NCBI GenBank assembly: GCA_964455375.1
Contig: CAYVXE010000087.1
Location: 1 to 19,235, forward strand
Direction of reading: 5' to 3'
DNA from: CAYVXE01 sp964455375
Lineage (GTDB): Bacteria > Zhuqueibacterota > Zhuqueibacteria > Oceanimicrobiales > Oceanimicrobiaceae
DNA: 19,235 bases
Of this stretch, positions 6,130 to 14,940 are shown piece by piece; the first letter of the stretch is position 1, and the number at the start of each line of letters is the position of its first letter. The position numbers and the translations under genes are program-made. The notes under the pieces are model-generated. The model was not told the origin of the DNA, searched no databases, and was given only the letters and a program-made list of their open reading frames with translations.

Positions 6130-8892
6130 TTAGTTAAATTTATTTATGACGAGTTTGGCTGTTTCCTGAATCAGTGAATTCTCATGATTTGCTGCTTTTT
6201 CAAGTTGCGGTTTAAATTCTGCACCCATACCAAGTTGTCCGATTTCAAATAAAGAAACGGCACAAAGCCAGGGATCCGGGTTGTTGTTTAATAGGAACAT
6301 CAAAGCATCTTTGCGATTGTGAATATTGATTTCGATCAAACCGTTGATTTGTCGCAAAACCTGGTCAGTTGGCATATCTTCCACGGCAGATAAAATATAT
6401 AGTTTATAACGCGCTGCAAGAATATTGTCCAGAAATTCGATGGCATTTGCCTGAATAGATTTATTCTCGCTGTTGGCTGCCGCAAAGGCATTATAAATGT
6501 CCCGGGGCGGATAGCGCAATCCTAACAGGCGAAACATCCTTTCTAAATGGTCATCCAGACGTTCTTGCAACGTACGCTGCAGGAGGTTCACGTACTTTCT
6601 TTTGTGGTCTTTGTGGTTTGTTCTATGCAGAATCAACAAAATATTGTAATAGTTTTTCAGTTCCTCAATAAGCGCATCGTCCACACGATGGTCGAAGTTC
6701 AGATCCGGTGAAACTTTTCGGATTTTATTCAGTGCTTTGATAATCTGGTATCCTAATTTTTCATTTTTTTGATTGAGGTTGTCTAATAAAAAATCTACAG
6801 ATTCCTGGTTGGGAATCAAACCGAACACACGTGGAATACCCAAGCGGATAGTCATTGAAATCGAAGCATCATTGAATGTTTGAGCTAATTTATCCAGGAT
6901 AGTTTCACCATAAAGCGCCATGGCTTCACGTGCGGCCTTTTTGAAATGTTTGTCACCCAAAAGTTGTAGGAGTGTGCCAACGAAATCCGGTGCGCAAGTC
7001 ATCCCAGCACTTTTTATGGCTTTTAGTCTAACACTCTGATTTTTATCGCGCAAAAGTTGCCTGAGATAGGGATAATATTTGACATTGTTTAAGATGCCCA
7101 GTGTTTCGGCGAGCCGTTTTCGACGCAGTGCATCGCCATGCACGAATGATTCGATCAATTCGAGATCCAATAATTGGTCAGCCAGTTGCGGATGCTGCGC
7201 CAAATAATACAAGGTTGCGCCTTGCAATCCGTGTTTGTCATATCTCAGCCATTCTTTCAGCATGTCCATGCATTGTTTTGGATGGAAAGAACAATAGATA
7301 TAAACAGCTTCTCTCTGTACTTTTTCATCTTTGTCCTGCAACAGCGATTCCACATCCTCCTGCAATTCGTCTATATGCTGGAGGCGGATTAATTGCAGGG
7401 TGTGGTAACGTATTTCTGCAGACCTGTGTTGCAGCAGGGGTTTTAAGTTTGGCACGATGTTTACCCCGGCAACTGATTCCAATAATTGCAGCGCATAAAC
7501 AACCTGCCGTTCATTCGTACTGGAAAGCAAATGTTTCAACGTGTTAATGGTCTTTTCATCTTTGATTGAAACCGAAATCAAGTCGGTATCAATGGTGCGT
7601 CTGGACAGCGCCTTGCGAAATGAATTAACATATTCCCGGTACATGACAACGGAAAGCCCTAACCAGATGAGCACGGCGGCCATGGAAATAAGACTGATTT
7701 GGGCAATGGAAAAGCCAAGCCATGAATAAAAAATCAGCAGAATGACGCCTGCCATCCCCCGGCCGAAGCGGTCCACAAACATGTCTACAAATGCTTTGGT
7801 TTTTTTCTTTATGTCGGATGGTATGGGCAGGTACAGGAGTTCGATGCCGACTTTGTTGATGGAATGCCGGAAAGCTCCGTCGCCGATCTTGAGTGCCAGT
7901 ACAGATGCGAGCCCGAACTGGAGAAACACCCAGAATGAACTTAAGAATAATGCCACAGGTAGGAAGACGATGGTCGAACCCACACCGAAGTGCCTGATGA
8001 TACTGTTTGAAAAAAACAATTGAAACAGTAATGCAATGATGCTCATGTTCGATAACCAGAACCCGAGAAAACCGGTTAAATCGTCGGTGCCGGTACTCGC
8101 TTTACTGCCGTAAGCGACAAATTGAAAATCGGCTATTTGTACCACCATAAACGTGATGGCGACAATTCCCATTAAAGAAGCAAGATGTTTTGAGTTTTTG
8201 GCGATGGAGAAAACTTCTTTCATCAATCGAAAGGAAGAATGATTTTCCCGAGCCGGTTTTACGAAGACTGGCTTCCTGGGTGCAGAACGTTCTTTACAGT
8301 GCCAGGCATAATTCATTAACAGAAGAGCTACTGCCAGCAGCGCGATACATAAAAAAGCGAGATTGGCGGTTCCACCCATTGGCTTCAACAGGAAACGGGT
8401 GGAATAGCCCCCGGTAATGCCTCCTAAAATAGCAAATGTGGTGAGATGAGGGAATAACCGTTTTGCTTCACGTGCATTAAACAGCGTATTCGCCAACAGC
8501 CAAAACTGTGTGGGTGTCAGGACGCCGTAAATACTGGCCCAGATAAACAAACTGTAATAAAATACCGGTGAGGTGATATTGAAGCTGAGCAGCCAGCGAA
8601 ACAAAAGCAGGTTGCTCATAAGGAAAATCATCGTCGCATTGATTAAGTGATTCAGTTTTAGTTTTGCAGAGATTTTCAAATAAACCGCAATGAATACCGC
8701 AACTGTAATGACGAGCAGAATATAGAGAAATGGCAATTGATTCAATCCGAGCTGACTTACAAACAAAGAGCGGGTCATGGGCTTCAGCACATTGTACGAT
8801 GCTATGATGACAAAAATATATCCTGACATAACCAGAATGCGTTGCATTTCACCTTCGCGAATATTTAGAAATTTACGAATAATTGTGCTCAT
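6130..8892 (-). CDS. NTT (Npt1/Npt2)-like membrane protein with C-terminal HEAT repeats
   Basis: A 920-residue inner-membrane protein. From the chosen ATG (8890-8892) the first about 430 residues hold some 10-12 hydrophobic segments with nucleotide-transporter/MFS-like features: IASYNVLKPMTRSLFVSQLG near the N-terminus, and a later conserved loop (ALKIGDGAFRHSINKVG, then KTKAFVDMFVDRFGRG). Residues about 450-920 are soluble helical HEAT-type repeats (VVYALQLLESV, AEIRYHTLQLIRL, VQREAVYIYCSF, VRLKAIKSAG). An in-frame TTG at 8949 would add 28 bases of coding extension upstream of an internal ATG at 8913 and overlap the ligase stop by four bases. I prefer 8892 because the family usually begins a few residues before REGE. 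Whether it transports ATP/ADP is doubtful in a free-living cell. A signalling or scaffold role with the following cNMP domain is inferred. Confidence 0.82.
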   Translation of the reverse strand: MSTIIRKFLNIREGEMQRILVMSGYIFVIIASYNVLKPMTRSLFVSQLGLNQLPFLYILLVITVAVFIAVYLKISAKLKLNHLINATMIFLMSNLLLFRWLLSFNITSPVFYYSLFIWASIYGVLTPTQFWLLANTLFNAREAKRLFPHLTTFAILGGITGGYSTRFLLKPMGGTANLAFLCIALLAVALLLMNYAWHCKERSAPRKPVFVKPARENHSSFRLMKEVFSIAKNSKHLASLMGIVAITFMVVQIADFQFVAYGSKASTGTDDLTGFLGFWLSNMSIIALLFQLFFSNSIIRHFGVGSTIVFLPVALFLSSFWVFLQFGLASVLALKIGDGAFRHSINKVGIELLYLPIPSDIKKKTKAFVDMFVDRFGRGMAGVILLIFYSWLGFSIAQISLISMAAVLIWLGLSVVMYREYVNSFRKALSRRTIDTDLISVSIKDEKTINTLKHLLSSTNERQVVYALQLLESVAGVNIVPNLKPLLQHRSAEIRYHTLQLIRLQHIDELQEDVESLLQDKDEKVQREAVYIYCSFHPKQCMDMLKEWLRYDKHGLQGATLYYLAQHPQLADQLLDLELIESFVHGDALRRKRLAETLGILNNVKYYPYLRQLLRDKNQSVRLKAIKSAGMTCAPDFVGTLLQLLGDKHFKKAAREAMALYGETILDKLAQTFNDASISMTIRLGIPRVFGLIPNQESVDFLLDNLNQKNEKLGYQIIKALNKIRKVSPDLNFDHRVDDALIEELKNYYNILLILHRTNHKDHKRKYVNLLQRTLQERLDDHLERMFRLLGLRYPPRDIYNAFAAANSENKSIQANAIEFLDNILAARYKLYILSAVEDMPTDQVLRQINGLIEINIHNRKDALMFLLNNNPDPWLCAVSLFEIGQLGMGAEFKPQLEKAANHENSLIQETAKLVINKFN

Positions 8893-8945
8893 ACTGTGTG
8901 TTGTCCAACTCATTGGTTTTGAATGATGCGGATTCGGCCATAAGG

Positions 8946-10067
8946 TCAATTATCATCGACACCGGCAACGGTTTCTTCGATAATATAGTCCACAACTTTT
9001 TTGAAATCCTGCGTGTCCTGCCAAATTTTCAACTGTCTGTCAGCACCGGTCCCGCCTTCGAGTATTTTGTGAACGTAGTTGATCTCTTCACGGCTGTCCA
9101 ACTCATCTAAAACATCGTCCACAAATTCCATGAGTTCACGAATGAGATCTTTAACCGGCACTTCCTTTTTTTTGCCGAAATCTATTAATTTTCCATTAAT
9201 ACCGTACCTGCTTGCCCGCCAGCGGTTTTCCATAATTAAGGCACGCCGATACAACCGGAAACCAAGATTCTGCTTGATGAGTTTTTCTAATTTTGCCACG
9301 ATGGCCTGAAATAGTGCAGCAATAGCAATGGTTTCTTCAACGCGCAACGGAACATCGCAAATACGAAATTCCAGCGTGTCAAAGTAGGGGTGCAGGCGGA
9401 TGTCCCACCAGATTTTCTTGCCGTTATCGATGCAATTGGTGTGCACCAAAAGTTTGATGAAATCGTCATATTCACCGATGCTGTTAAAATAATCTGGAAT
9501 ACCCGTTCGCGGGAAGCGGTCGAAAACTTTTATTCTGTAAGAACTGAAACCGGTGTTTCTGCCCACCCAGAAGGGTGAGTTGGTAGAAAGGGCCAGAATA
9601 TGCGGTAGAAAATAGCGGGCAGCGTTTAGAATATGAATGCCGAGGTTGCGCTCTTCGACGCCAACATGCACATGCAGCCCGAAAATCAGGTTTGCCCGTG
9701 CCAGTAACTGCATGTCTTGTAGCAGCGAGTGGTAGCGCGGGTGATCCGTGATGGGCTGGTTAATCCAATGTGAAAACGGGTGGGTGCCCGCAGCGGCAAT
9801 GCGCATACCCTGCGATTTGACCAGCGCTGACAATTTTGCTCGTAACGATTTTACCTGGCGCTTTGCGTCATGAATGTTCCTGCAAACATCTGTGCCTGTT
9901 TCCACCACAGATTGATGCATCTCCTGCTTGAGAACATCTTTAAGCAGGGCATCATTTTCTTTGGCAATTAACAATTCCTGAATATGTGCCTTCAATTCTC
10001 GCGATTGCGGGTCGACGATTTGAAATTCTTCCTCAATCCCCAACGTAAAGCGTTTTTGTTTGGTCAT
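8946..10067 (-). CDS. ybdK: Carboxylate-amine ligase, YbdK/GCS2 family
   Basis: A 373-residue protein matching the usual length (about 370) of the YbdK group of the glutamate-cysteine ligase 2 family, which makes gamma-glutamyl-type amide bonds using ATP. Visible motifs are LGIEEEFQIVD (9-19, metal-binding glutamates), ETGTDVC, the LIFGLHVHVGV strand, and WWDIRLHPYFDTLEFRICD, all characteristic. E. coli YbdK has weak glutamate-cysteine ligase activity, so the physiological substrate is uncertain. The start is ATG at 10065-10067 with AAAGAG upstream at suitable spacing. The stop TGA is 53 bp before the preferred start of the NTT/HEAT gene, or overlaps it if the TTG start is used. This suggests one transcript. 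Confidence 0.88.
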   Translation of the reverse strand: MTKQKRFTLGIEEEFQIVDPQSRELKAHIQELLIAKENDALLKDVLKQEMHQSVVETGTDVCRNIHDAKRQVKSLRAKLSALVKSQGMRIAAAGTHPFSHWINQPITDHPRYHSLLQDMQLLARANLIFGLHVHVGVEERNLGIHILNAARYFLPHILALSTNSPFWVGRNTGFSSYRIKVFDRFPRTGIPDYFNSIGEYDDFIKLLVHTNCIDNGKKIWWDIRLHPYFDTLEFRICDVPLRVEETIAIAALFQAIVAKLEKLIKQNLGFRLYRRALIMENRWRASRYGINGKLIDFGKKKEVPVKDLIRELMEFVDDVLDELDSREEINYVHKILEGGTGADRQLKIWQDTQDFKKVVDYIIEETVAGVDDN

Positions 10068-10294
10068 AAGATACTCTTTGTTTGGTTAGAAAAAGTGTTT
10101 ATTGACGCCTGGTTTTGGGAAGGATATGTAAATAAATAGTTATAAATAGGAAAAAGAGCAAATAATTTTTTGTTCCGCATGGGTAAATACTCAAAAAGTA
10201 TTTTTAATTTATTAAACTGATAAAGCATGCACTACATAGTTTATGGTATTTCCAGAGAAAATGATTTCTTTCAATCTATATTATAGGTACCACC
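10068..10294. other. AT-rich spacer upstream of ybdK-like gene
   Basis: No gene is supported. It must hold the promoter of the ligase operon (minus strand), but no convincing -35/-10 pair was found. A weak hairpin with AAATACT/AGTATTT arms (10185-10191 and 10197-10203) is followed by an AT run. Confidence 0.4.
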
Positions 10295-10550
10295 TTGAGG
10301 TAAATTGTTATTCCGAAATATGGCGATGGTTCCGTACTTAGCTTCCACGAATGTCCTGATCCAAAACCTGGAAAAGGCGATGTGCTGATGCACGCGAAAG
10401 CGGCGAGAATTAATTTTGTCGATATTTTAGCCAGACAAAGGATCACATGCGAATACACTGTCATTGCCCGGTGTTCCTGGATATGACGTTTGCGGCGTGG
10501 TTGGGTCTGTTGGTGAAGATGTGAAGAATGGTGTAACAGGTGGAACGTGA
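10295..10550 (+). pseudogene. Decayed quinone oxidoreductase / zinc-binding dehydrogenase-like gene, 5' part
   Basis: Plus-strand coding trace in two frames. From 10304 the codons read IVIPKYGDGSVL, then PDPKPGKGDVLMHAKAA and INFVDILARQ, the N-terminal GroES-like fold of NADPH:quinone-reductase-type MDR proteins. After about 10440 this frame is lost, ending at TGA 10484-10486. The frame beginning at 10461 gives SLPGVPGYDVCGVVGSVGED, the next conserved block of the same family, and stops at 10548-10550. The expected start ATG-AGG-CAA now reads TTG-AGG-TAA (10295-10303): lost start plus stop at codon 3. The cofactor domain is absent. A further trace (KVGD at 10598-10609) may continue it. The rest was lost or replaced before the response-regulator gene end at 10687. 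Confidence 0.72.
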
Positions 10551-10686
10551 AAGGACAAATCACAAAATACAAATCAGTTTCAACACACAAATTCCGGAAG
10601 GTGGGCGATGTTCAGGTTTGGCTCTTCGCGTTTGAAAAGACTTTATCATCCGGGTTTTGAGAATTGCGGTTTTGCAGTGCGCAGTA

Positions 10687-11835
10687 CTAATTCGAAGATA
10701 CTTGTATTGTAATAGGGCCTTCAAGTTCGTTTTTGTGTGCAAAATTCAAAATGCACATTCTCAGCGTTTCCGTGACCTCCTGGTTTTTTGCCGCGAGCAG
10801 CAAATTAGTTTTCGAACGTACATCCTGCGCCAATGTCATACCGGTTTCAATATTTTCCGGGACAATTTCTTTCGTGTAGAACTTACTATCACCGGTTAGC
10901 AGTTCGAATTTCAGCGCAGTAAAGACGTCTGGATCATACCACGATTTCTGGTGCAGGAGTCTTTTGTAGGCCTGTTCCTGGTCGTAACCTTTGGTCGTTT
11001 GCGCGTCAAAGTCATAGATGACTTTAAGAATTCTCGAAATGATCGGCAGTTGTTTGCCAGAAAGATGTTTGTCAAACGGCGGGCCCTCGCCGTTAAATAG
11101 TTTTTCCTGATACAGAATTACCTCCGCAATGTCTTCCAGCCTCGGAATGTTTTTAATCAGCTTGCTGCCGTTTTCAAGATATTTATAGAATTGTTGTTTT
11201 TCCATACTGTTAAAAGATTCATTGCGGTATTTTTTGCTAATTAAATCTTCTGATATGGTCACGTAGCCGATGTGAGACAACAGGACAGCCAGATCAACCT
11301 GCCACAAATTATCTAATTTTAGTCTTCGGGCAATTTTTTTAGCTAATTTACGAACGCGGTTTGAACGGCTGAATGCCCGAGGATTTACAATGGAGAGGAT
11401 ATCTATTAATAATTTGATGCTGCCTTTCAGTGTTTGCCCTAACAGTTCTTTTTCGGAAGTGATGAGCCGATATTGTTTAATAGCGTCTTTCAGTGCGGTA
11501 GAAAATGCGTCCGGAGTGCAGGGTTTTGTCAGGAAACGAAAAATTTGACCTTTGTTGACAACTGCAATGGAATCATTCATGTCCGCTTGTCCGGTGAGCA
11601 GCATGCGAACCGTATCCGGCCATCGTTCATGTACTTGCGAAAGAAATGCCGTTCCGTCCATTCCGGGCATACGCATATCTGAAACAACGACTGCATACGT
11701 GCCGTTTTTTGATAGTATTTTCAGGCCCTCTTCGCCACCGAGAGCTGTATCGATGTTGAAATCGAAGCCAAGATTGCGTTTGTAACTTTTCAGAATATTC
11801 GGGTCATCATCCACAAATAGTATTTTATCCGTCAT
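10687..11835 (-). CDS. Response regulator with degenerate HD-GYP output domain
   Basis: A 382-residue protein. The N-terminal receiver (1-125) is intact: D9/D10/D11, phospho-acceptor D53 (VVSDMRMPGMDG), T81, K104 (FLTKPC). Residues about 135-300 have the HD-GYP fold outline, but the catalytic residues are missing. The HD pair is Ser187-His188 (LLSHIG for the usual LLHDIG), the later HH is Tyr242-Gln243 (ILYQEKLFNGEG), and GYP is GPP (251-253). It therefore should not hydrolyse cyclic-di-GMP and may work as a binding or regulatory partner. An extra C-terminal region (about 310-382) lacks a recognised domain. The ATG follows the TAA of the HDOD gene with no spacing and in the same frame, implying translational coupling. 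Confidence 0.85.
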   Translation of the reverse strand: MTDKILFVDDDPNILKSYKRNLGFDFNIDTALGGEEGLKILSKNGTYAVVVSDMRMPGMDGTAFLSQVHERWPDTVRMLLTGQADMNDSIAVVNKGQIFRFLTKPCTPDAFSTALKDAIKQYRLITSEKELLGQTLKGSIKLLIDILSIVNPRAFSRSNRVRKLAKKIARRLKLDNLWQVDLAVLLSHIGYVTISEDLISKKYRNESFNSMEKQQFYKYLENGSKLIKNIPRLEDIAEVILYQEKLFNGEGPPFDKHLSGKQLPIISRILKVIYDFDAQTTKGYDQEQAYKRLLHQKSWYDPDVFTALKFELLTGDSKFYTKEIVPENIETGMTLAQDVRSKTNLLLAAKNQEVTETLRMCILNFAHKNELEGPITIQVSSN

Positions 11836-13014
11836 TTAATGCCTCATTGGATTGTAATTTGTTGTTAAGTCCATGAACTTATCTTTATGGCCATTCAATC
11901 CCAAAGATTGAACATAGTCTTCATCGTAAGGTTGTTCATTCACCAGACAATTCGCCACGTAGACGGCTGTGAGCGGTGAAAACGTTTTTAGATTGTGTCG
12001 CTGTGGTTCGTGATGAAACGTCAGGGCATCGACGATGGTTTGGGATAATCCCCAGAGGCCTACGAGATAAGCGCCCACTTCGGCATGACTGGAGCCGATG
12101 ATCTCTTTCTCACTCTGCCAGTCAGCCAGTTTGTTCATCTTTGCAATATTGATTGCATGTTCGTATTCATCCGGTAAATTCTGTGCCAGGATCAATTGTC
12201 CGGTATCATGCAGCATTCCGGCAAGCATGCATTCGTTAATCGTTCGTTTGTCCTGATCTTCGGTTTCAGCGATTTGCTTTGCCAGCATACCCACAGCAAG
12301 ACTGTGTTTGGTAAAGTTTTCAATGGAAATGTGTTTGCATTGCAAGGCATCAAATTGCGAAAAAATCTGCGCTGAAATGACCAGGCCTTTTATAATTTCT
12401 GCGCCGAGTAGTTTGACGGCATGAGTCGGGTCGGTGACATTTACAGCGAGGCCAAAAAATGATGAGTTCACCAGTTGTAGAATTTTTGCTGTCATTGCCA
12501 CATCCTTTGAGATAATTTCGCCAATCCGTTGCATGCTGAATTCTGTCTTTTGCATTTCTGTCATTATTTCCTGATACAGGGAAGGGAGGCTTGGCAAAGA
12601 CGTCAATTTGGCGGTCACTGCAACGAGTTTTGGATTTTTGAGGAGTTGGCACAAAGAAAGCGACCGGTTAAGGATTTCGCGTAGCGTTGCACTGTCACAC
12701 GGTTTTGTTAAAAACTGGTGTGTTGGCTGGACGGTTTTCAGAATCATGTCCTGATCCGATTGACCGGATAAAATAATTCTAACCATGTGCGGGTATTTTT
12801 CCGACACGTGTCTTAAAAGGTCATTTCCACTCATGCCCGGCATGCGCATGTCTGAAACAATGATGTCATAATGTTCCTGAGCGAGTTTCGTGACTGCCTC
12901 CTCACCACTGATAGCGAAGTCTGTTTCCCAGTTATCTTCCAGCGCAAACATCAAGCGACGTATTCCATTCAGCACCTGCACCTCATCATCAACAAAAAGG
13001 ATTTTTTTGTTCAT
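11836..13014 (-). CDS. Response regulator with HDOD output domain
   Basis: A 392-residue protein. The receiver (1-120) has D9/D10, phospho-acceptor D55 (IIVSDMRMPGMSG), S84 in ILSGQS, and K104 in FLTKPCD. The HDOD domain starts near LPSLPSLYQEIM (about 138) and includes KDVAMTAKILQLVNSSFFGL, the AVKLLG turn and AGMLHDTGQLIL, with the HD pair retained, then HHEP. HDOD proteins regulate motility, development or second-messenger pathways, but their biochemical activity is poorly defined. I chose ATG at 13012-13014 over an upstream TTG (13036-13038). It has GAGGAGAG six bases upstream and overlaps the kinase stop as ATGA, and the receiver then begins normally with MNKKILFVDD. Confidence 0.9.
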   Translation of the reverse strand: MNKKILFVDDEVQVLNGIRRLMFALEDNWETDFAISGEEAVTKLAQEHYDIIVSDMRMPGMSGNDLLRHVSEKYPHMVRIILSGQSDQDMILKTVQPTHQFLTKPCDSATLREILNRSLSLCQLLKNPKLVAVTAKLTSLPSLPSLYQEIMTEMQKTEFSMQRIGEIISKDVAMTAKILQLVNSSFFGLAVNVTDPTHAVKLLGAEIIKGLVISAQIFSQFDALQCKHISIENFTKHSLAVGMLAKQIAETEDQDKRTINECMLAGMLHDTGQLILAQNLPDEYEHAINIAKMNKLADWQSEKEIIGSSHAEVGAYLVGLWGLSQTIVDALTFHHEPQRHNLKTFSPLTAVYVANCLVNEQPYDEDYVQSLGLNGHKDKFMDLTTNYNPMRH

Positions 13015-14765
13015 AAAGTGCTCTCCTCGGATGGACAAGAATGCCGCGGCAACCGAATTATAAACACGGTTCCTTTTCCTTCTTCAGATTCGAAATTGAT
13101 AGAGCCATGGTGATTTTTAACGATGACTTTGTGTGCAATGGCCAAACCCTGGCCGGTTCCTTTGCCCTCATCTTTTGTGGTAAAAAACGGATCAAAGATT
13201 TTTTTTCGGTGTTTTTCAGAAATGCCAATGCCACTATCTCTGAATGTTATGATTGCATCTTTTTCATCAAAATCGGTTGTAATGGTAATCAATCCTTTTT
13301 TTCGTGATAATTGTTCATTTGCATCACTTATTGCGTGAGCAGCGTTCACTATAATATTTAAAAATACTTGATTTAATTCACCGGGCAAACACGGGATTTT
13401 CGGTAATTCCGGGTTGAAATCTGTGTGCAGGTCAGCATGGTATTTCCATTCGTTGCGCGAGACCGTAATGGTGTTTTCCAGAGCTTTGTTGATATCGGTA
13501 AATGTTTTTTCTATGCTGCCGGGATGTGAGTATTCTTTCATTGCTTTGACAATTTCGGTAATTTTACCAATGCCGTCTAAACTTTCGTTAATTGCTGCGG
13601 GGATTTCTTCAATCAGAAAGGCTGTCTTATTCTGTTCTTCAACTTGTATCACGGCGCGAATCATCGATTCTGTTGTTCCACCGTTTTGGGATGCTTGCAG
13701 AAAGTCACGATGTTTCTGCAAGGTCGTATTTAGTTTGCCAAATGCAGTGGACAGGAAGTGTATGTTGTCGCCAACATATTGCGTTGGGGTATTAATTTCG
13801 TGGGCAATTCCGGCGGCTAATTGTCCGATAGATTCCAATTTTTGTGACTGTGCAAGTTGGCCTTCGAGAAATTTTTGTTCCGTGATTTCAGAACCAAGAA
13901 GCAAATATCCTGCGTGGTTTTTATCATCATCCAAAACCGGATTAATGGTGATGTTTAAGATCCCTTCATGACCGTCAGGTCGTGTAAAATGGATGTCGTA
14001 AAAGCATGTGGGCGTATTCCTTTCCCTGGACTCTGCGATGTTTTCTAACACCGTAATCCAATCCCATTTGATGCCGCACTGGATGAACATTTTGCCAATG
14101 ACATTTTTTGCTTTTAAGCCAAAACTTTTTTCCGCAGCATGGTTCCATCTGTTGATATGATCATCTTTTCCAACGCCAATTAAGATGGAGGAAATGGAGG
14201 CAAGAATTTGTTCGGTTTCTTTGTGAGCTTTTTTTAGTCTGAGTTCCGCCGTTTTAGATTTAGTAATATCACGAATAACAACGATAATGTTATCAGCAAA
14301 AAATGGAAGCAATCGGGCTTTGAAATAGAACCTTTTATCGTGCCGGTCAAGAATAAATTCAATAATTTCATCGGTGTTCGTTTTTCTCACTCTGGGTACT
14401 GCTGGTTGTAATTTTTCAGCAAGTTCCCCTATTGGGAAGTCTTGAATATGCAAACCGAAGAAGTCTTCTGCGTGAAAATGGCATTCATGATTGTGTCCGC
14501 CGTTGGCGTATGAAATCCGGTTTTCCGGGTTGATGCGCAAAACGATGTCCGGAAGGACTTTAAAAATAGCAGTCATTTCTGCGTTCGCTTCATTGAGTTC
14601 GGAGGCGCTTAGCTTCAGCGTCCCTTTTAAGCGGTTTACTTCTTTTTCAAGATAAGAGTAGGTTTGACTGATAGTTCTCAAAAATTCTGGGCTGTTTGGG
14701 AATTCTTCCGGGGTAGTGAAGTATTTCTTAAGTTGTTGTTCTAAAATTGCGTGGTAATTTTTCAT
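13011..14765 (-). CDS. PAS-domain sensor histidine kinase
   Basis: A 584-residue cytoplasmic kinase without transmembrane segments. Residues about 33-65 are a coiled-coil. Two PAS domains follow (about 62-170 and 182-297; the second begins with ILASISSILIGVGKDDHINRWN). The HisKA dimerisation motif QLAAGIAHEINTPTQYVGDN has phospho-acceptor H322. The HATPase core has an N-box (NQVFLNIIVNAAHAI, 465-479), G1 (DSGIGIS, 510-516), an F-box (FDPFFTT) and G2 (GKGTGQGLAIAHKVI). The ending after RLP is short and there is no attached receiver. The HEINTPTQY class is commonly paired with HDOD or HD-GYP regulators, as here. ATG at 14763-14765 has a weak Shine-Dalgarno match. The stop overlaps the next start by four bases. 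The signal sensed is unknown. Confidence 0.9.
   Translation of the reverse strand: MKNYHAILEQQLKKYFTTPEEFPNSPEFLRTISQTYSYLEKEVNRLKGTLKLSASELNEANAEMTAIFKVLPDIVLRINPENRISYANGGHNHECHFHAEDFFGLHIQDFPIGELAEKLQPAVPRVRKTNTDEIIEFILDRHDKRFYFKARLLPFFADNIIVVIRDITKSKTAELRLKKAHKETEQILASISSILIGVGKDDHINRWNHAAEKSFGLKAKNVIGKMFIQCGIKWDWITVLENIAESRERNTPTCFYDIHFTRPDGHEGILNITINPVLDDDKNHAGYLLLGSEITEQKFLEGQLAQSQKLESIGQLAAGIAHEINTPTQYVGDNIHFLSTAFGKLNTTLQKHRDFLQASQNGGTTESMIRAVIQVEEQNKTAFLIEEIPAAINESLDGIGKITEIVKAMKEYSHPGSIEKTFTDINKALENTITVSRNEWKYHADLHTDFNPELPKIPCLPGELNQVFLNIIVNAAHAISDANEQLSRKKGLITITTDFDEKDAIITFRDSGIGISEKHRKKIFDPFFTTKDEGKGTGQGLAIAHKVIVKNHHGSINFESEEGKGTVFIIRLPRHSCPSEESTL
13021..13028 (-). promoter_or_regulatory. 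Ribosome binding site deciding the HDOD gene start
   Basis: GAGGAGAG on the minus strand, six bases before the ATG at 13014, lies inside the 3' end of the kinase gene. It favours this start over the TTG at 13038. Confidence 0.65.
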
Positions 14766-14940
14766 GTCTTTTACCTACGATCATGAATATTTCATATATA
14801 TTCTCAGGTAATTTCCCCTTAATTGTATCCAATCCGGACTTTCAATTAATATCGACTTCAACTTAAGATATTTAAAATGTAAACACGAGATGTAACGGAT
14901 TCTTAAAATATGTCTGTCAGGTGATCTCCATGTTTGAAAT

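Noticed and set aside
8890..8949. TTG at 8949 as the start of the NTT/HEAT protein
   Set aside because: The 19-residue extension has no hydrophobic or family-like sequence and no Shine-Dalgarno site; the ATG at 8892 matches the usual N-terminus better, though the TTG overlap with the ligase stop keeps it possible.
10185..10203. AAATACT/AGTATTT hairpin as a terminator
   Set aside because: The stem is only 7 bp and AT-rich, and no gene on either strand ends just before it.
10276..10590. 104-codon minus-strand ORF
   Set aside because: It is antisense to the decayed oxidoreductase gene, whose plus-strand translation matches a known family; the minus-strand protein is His/Pro-rich and has no recognisable domain.
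13414..13971. 185-codon plus-strand ORF inside the kinase gene
   Set aside because: It is fully antisense to conserved kinase domains and Ser/Cys-rich, typical of a shadow frame.
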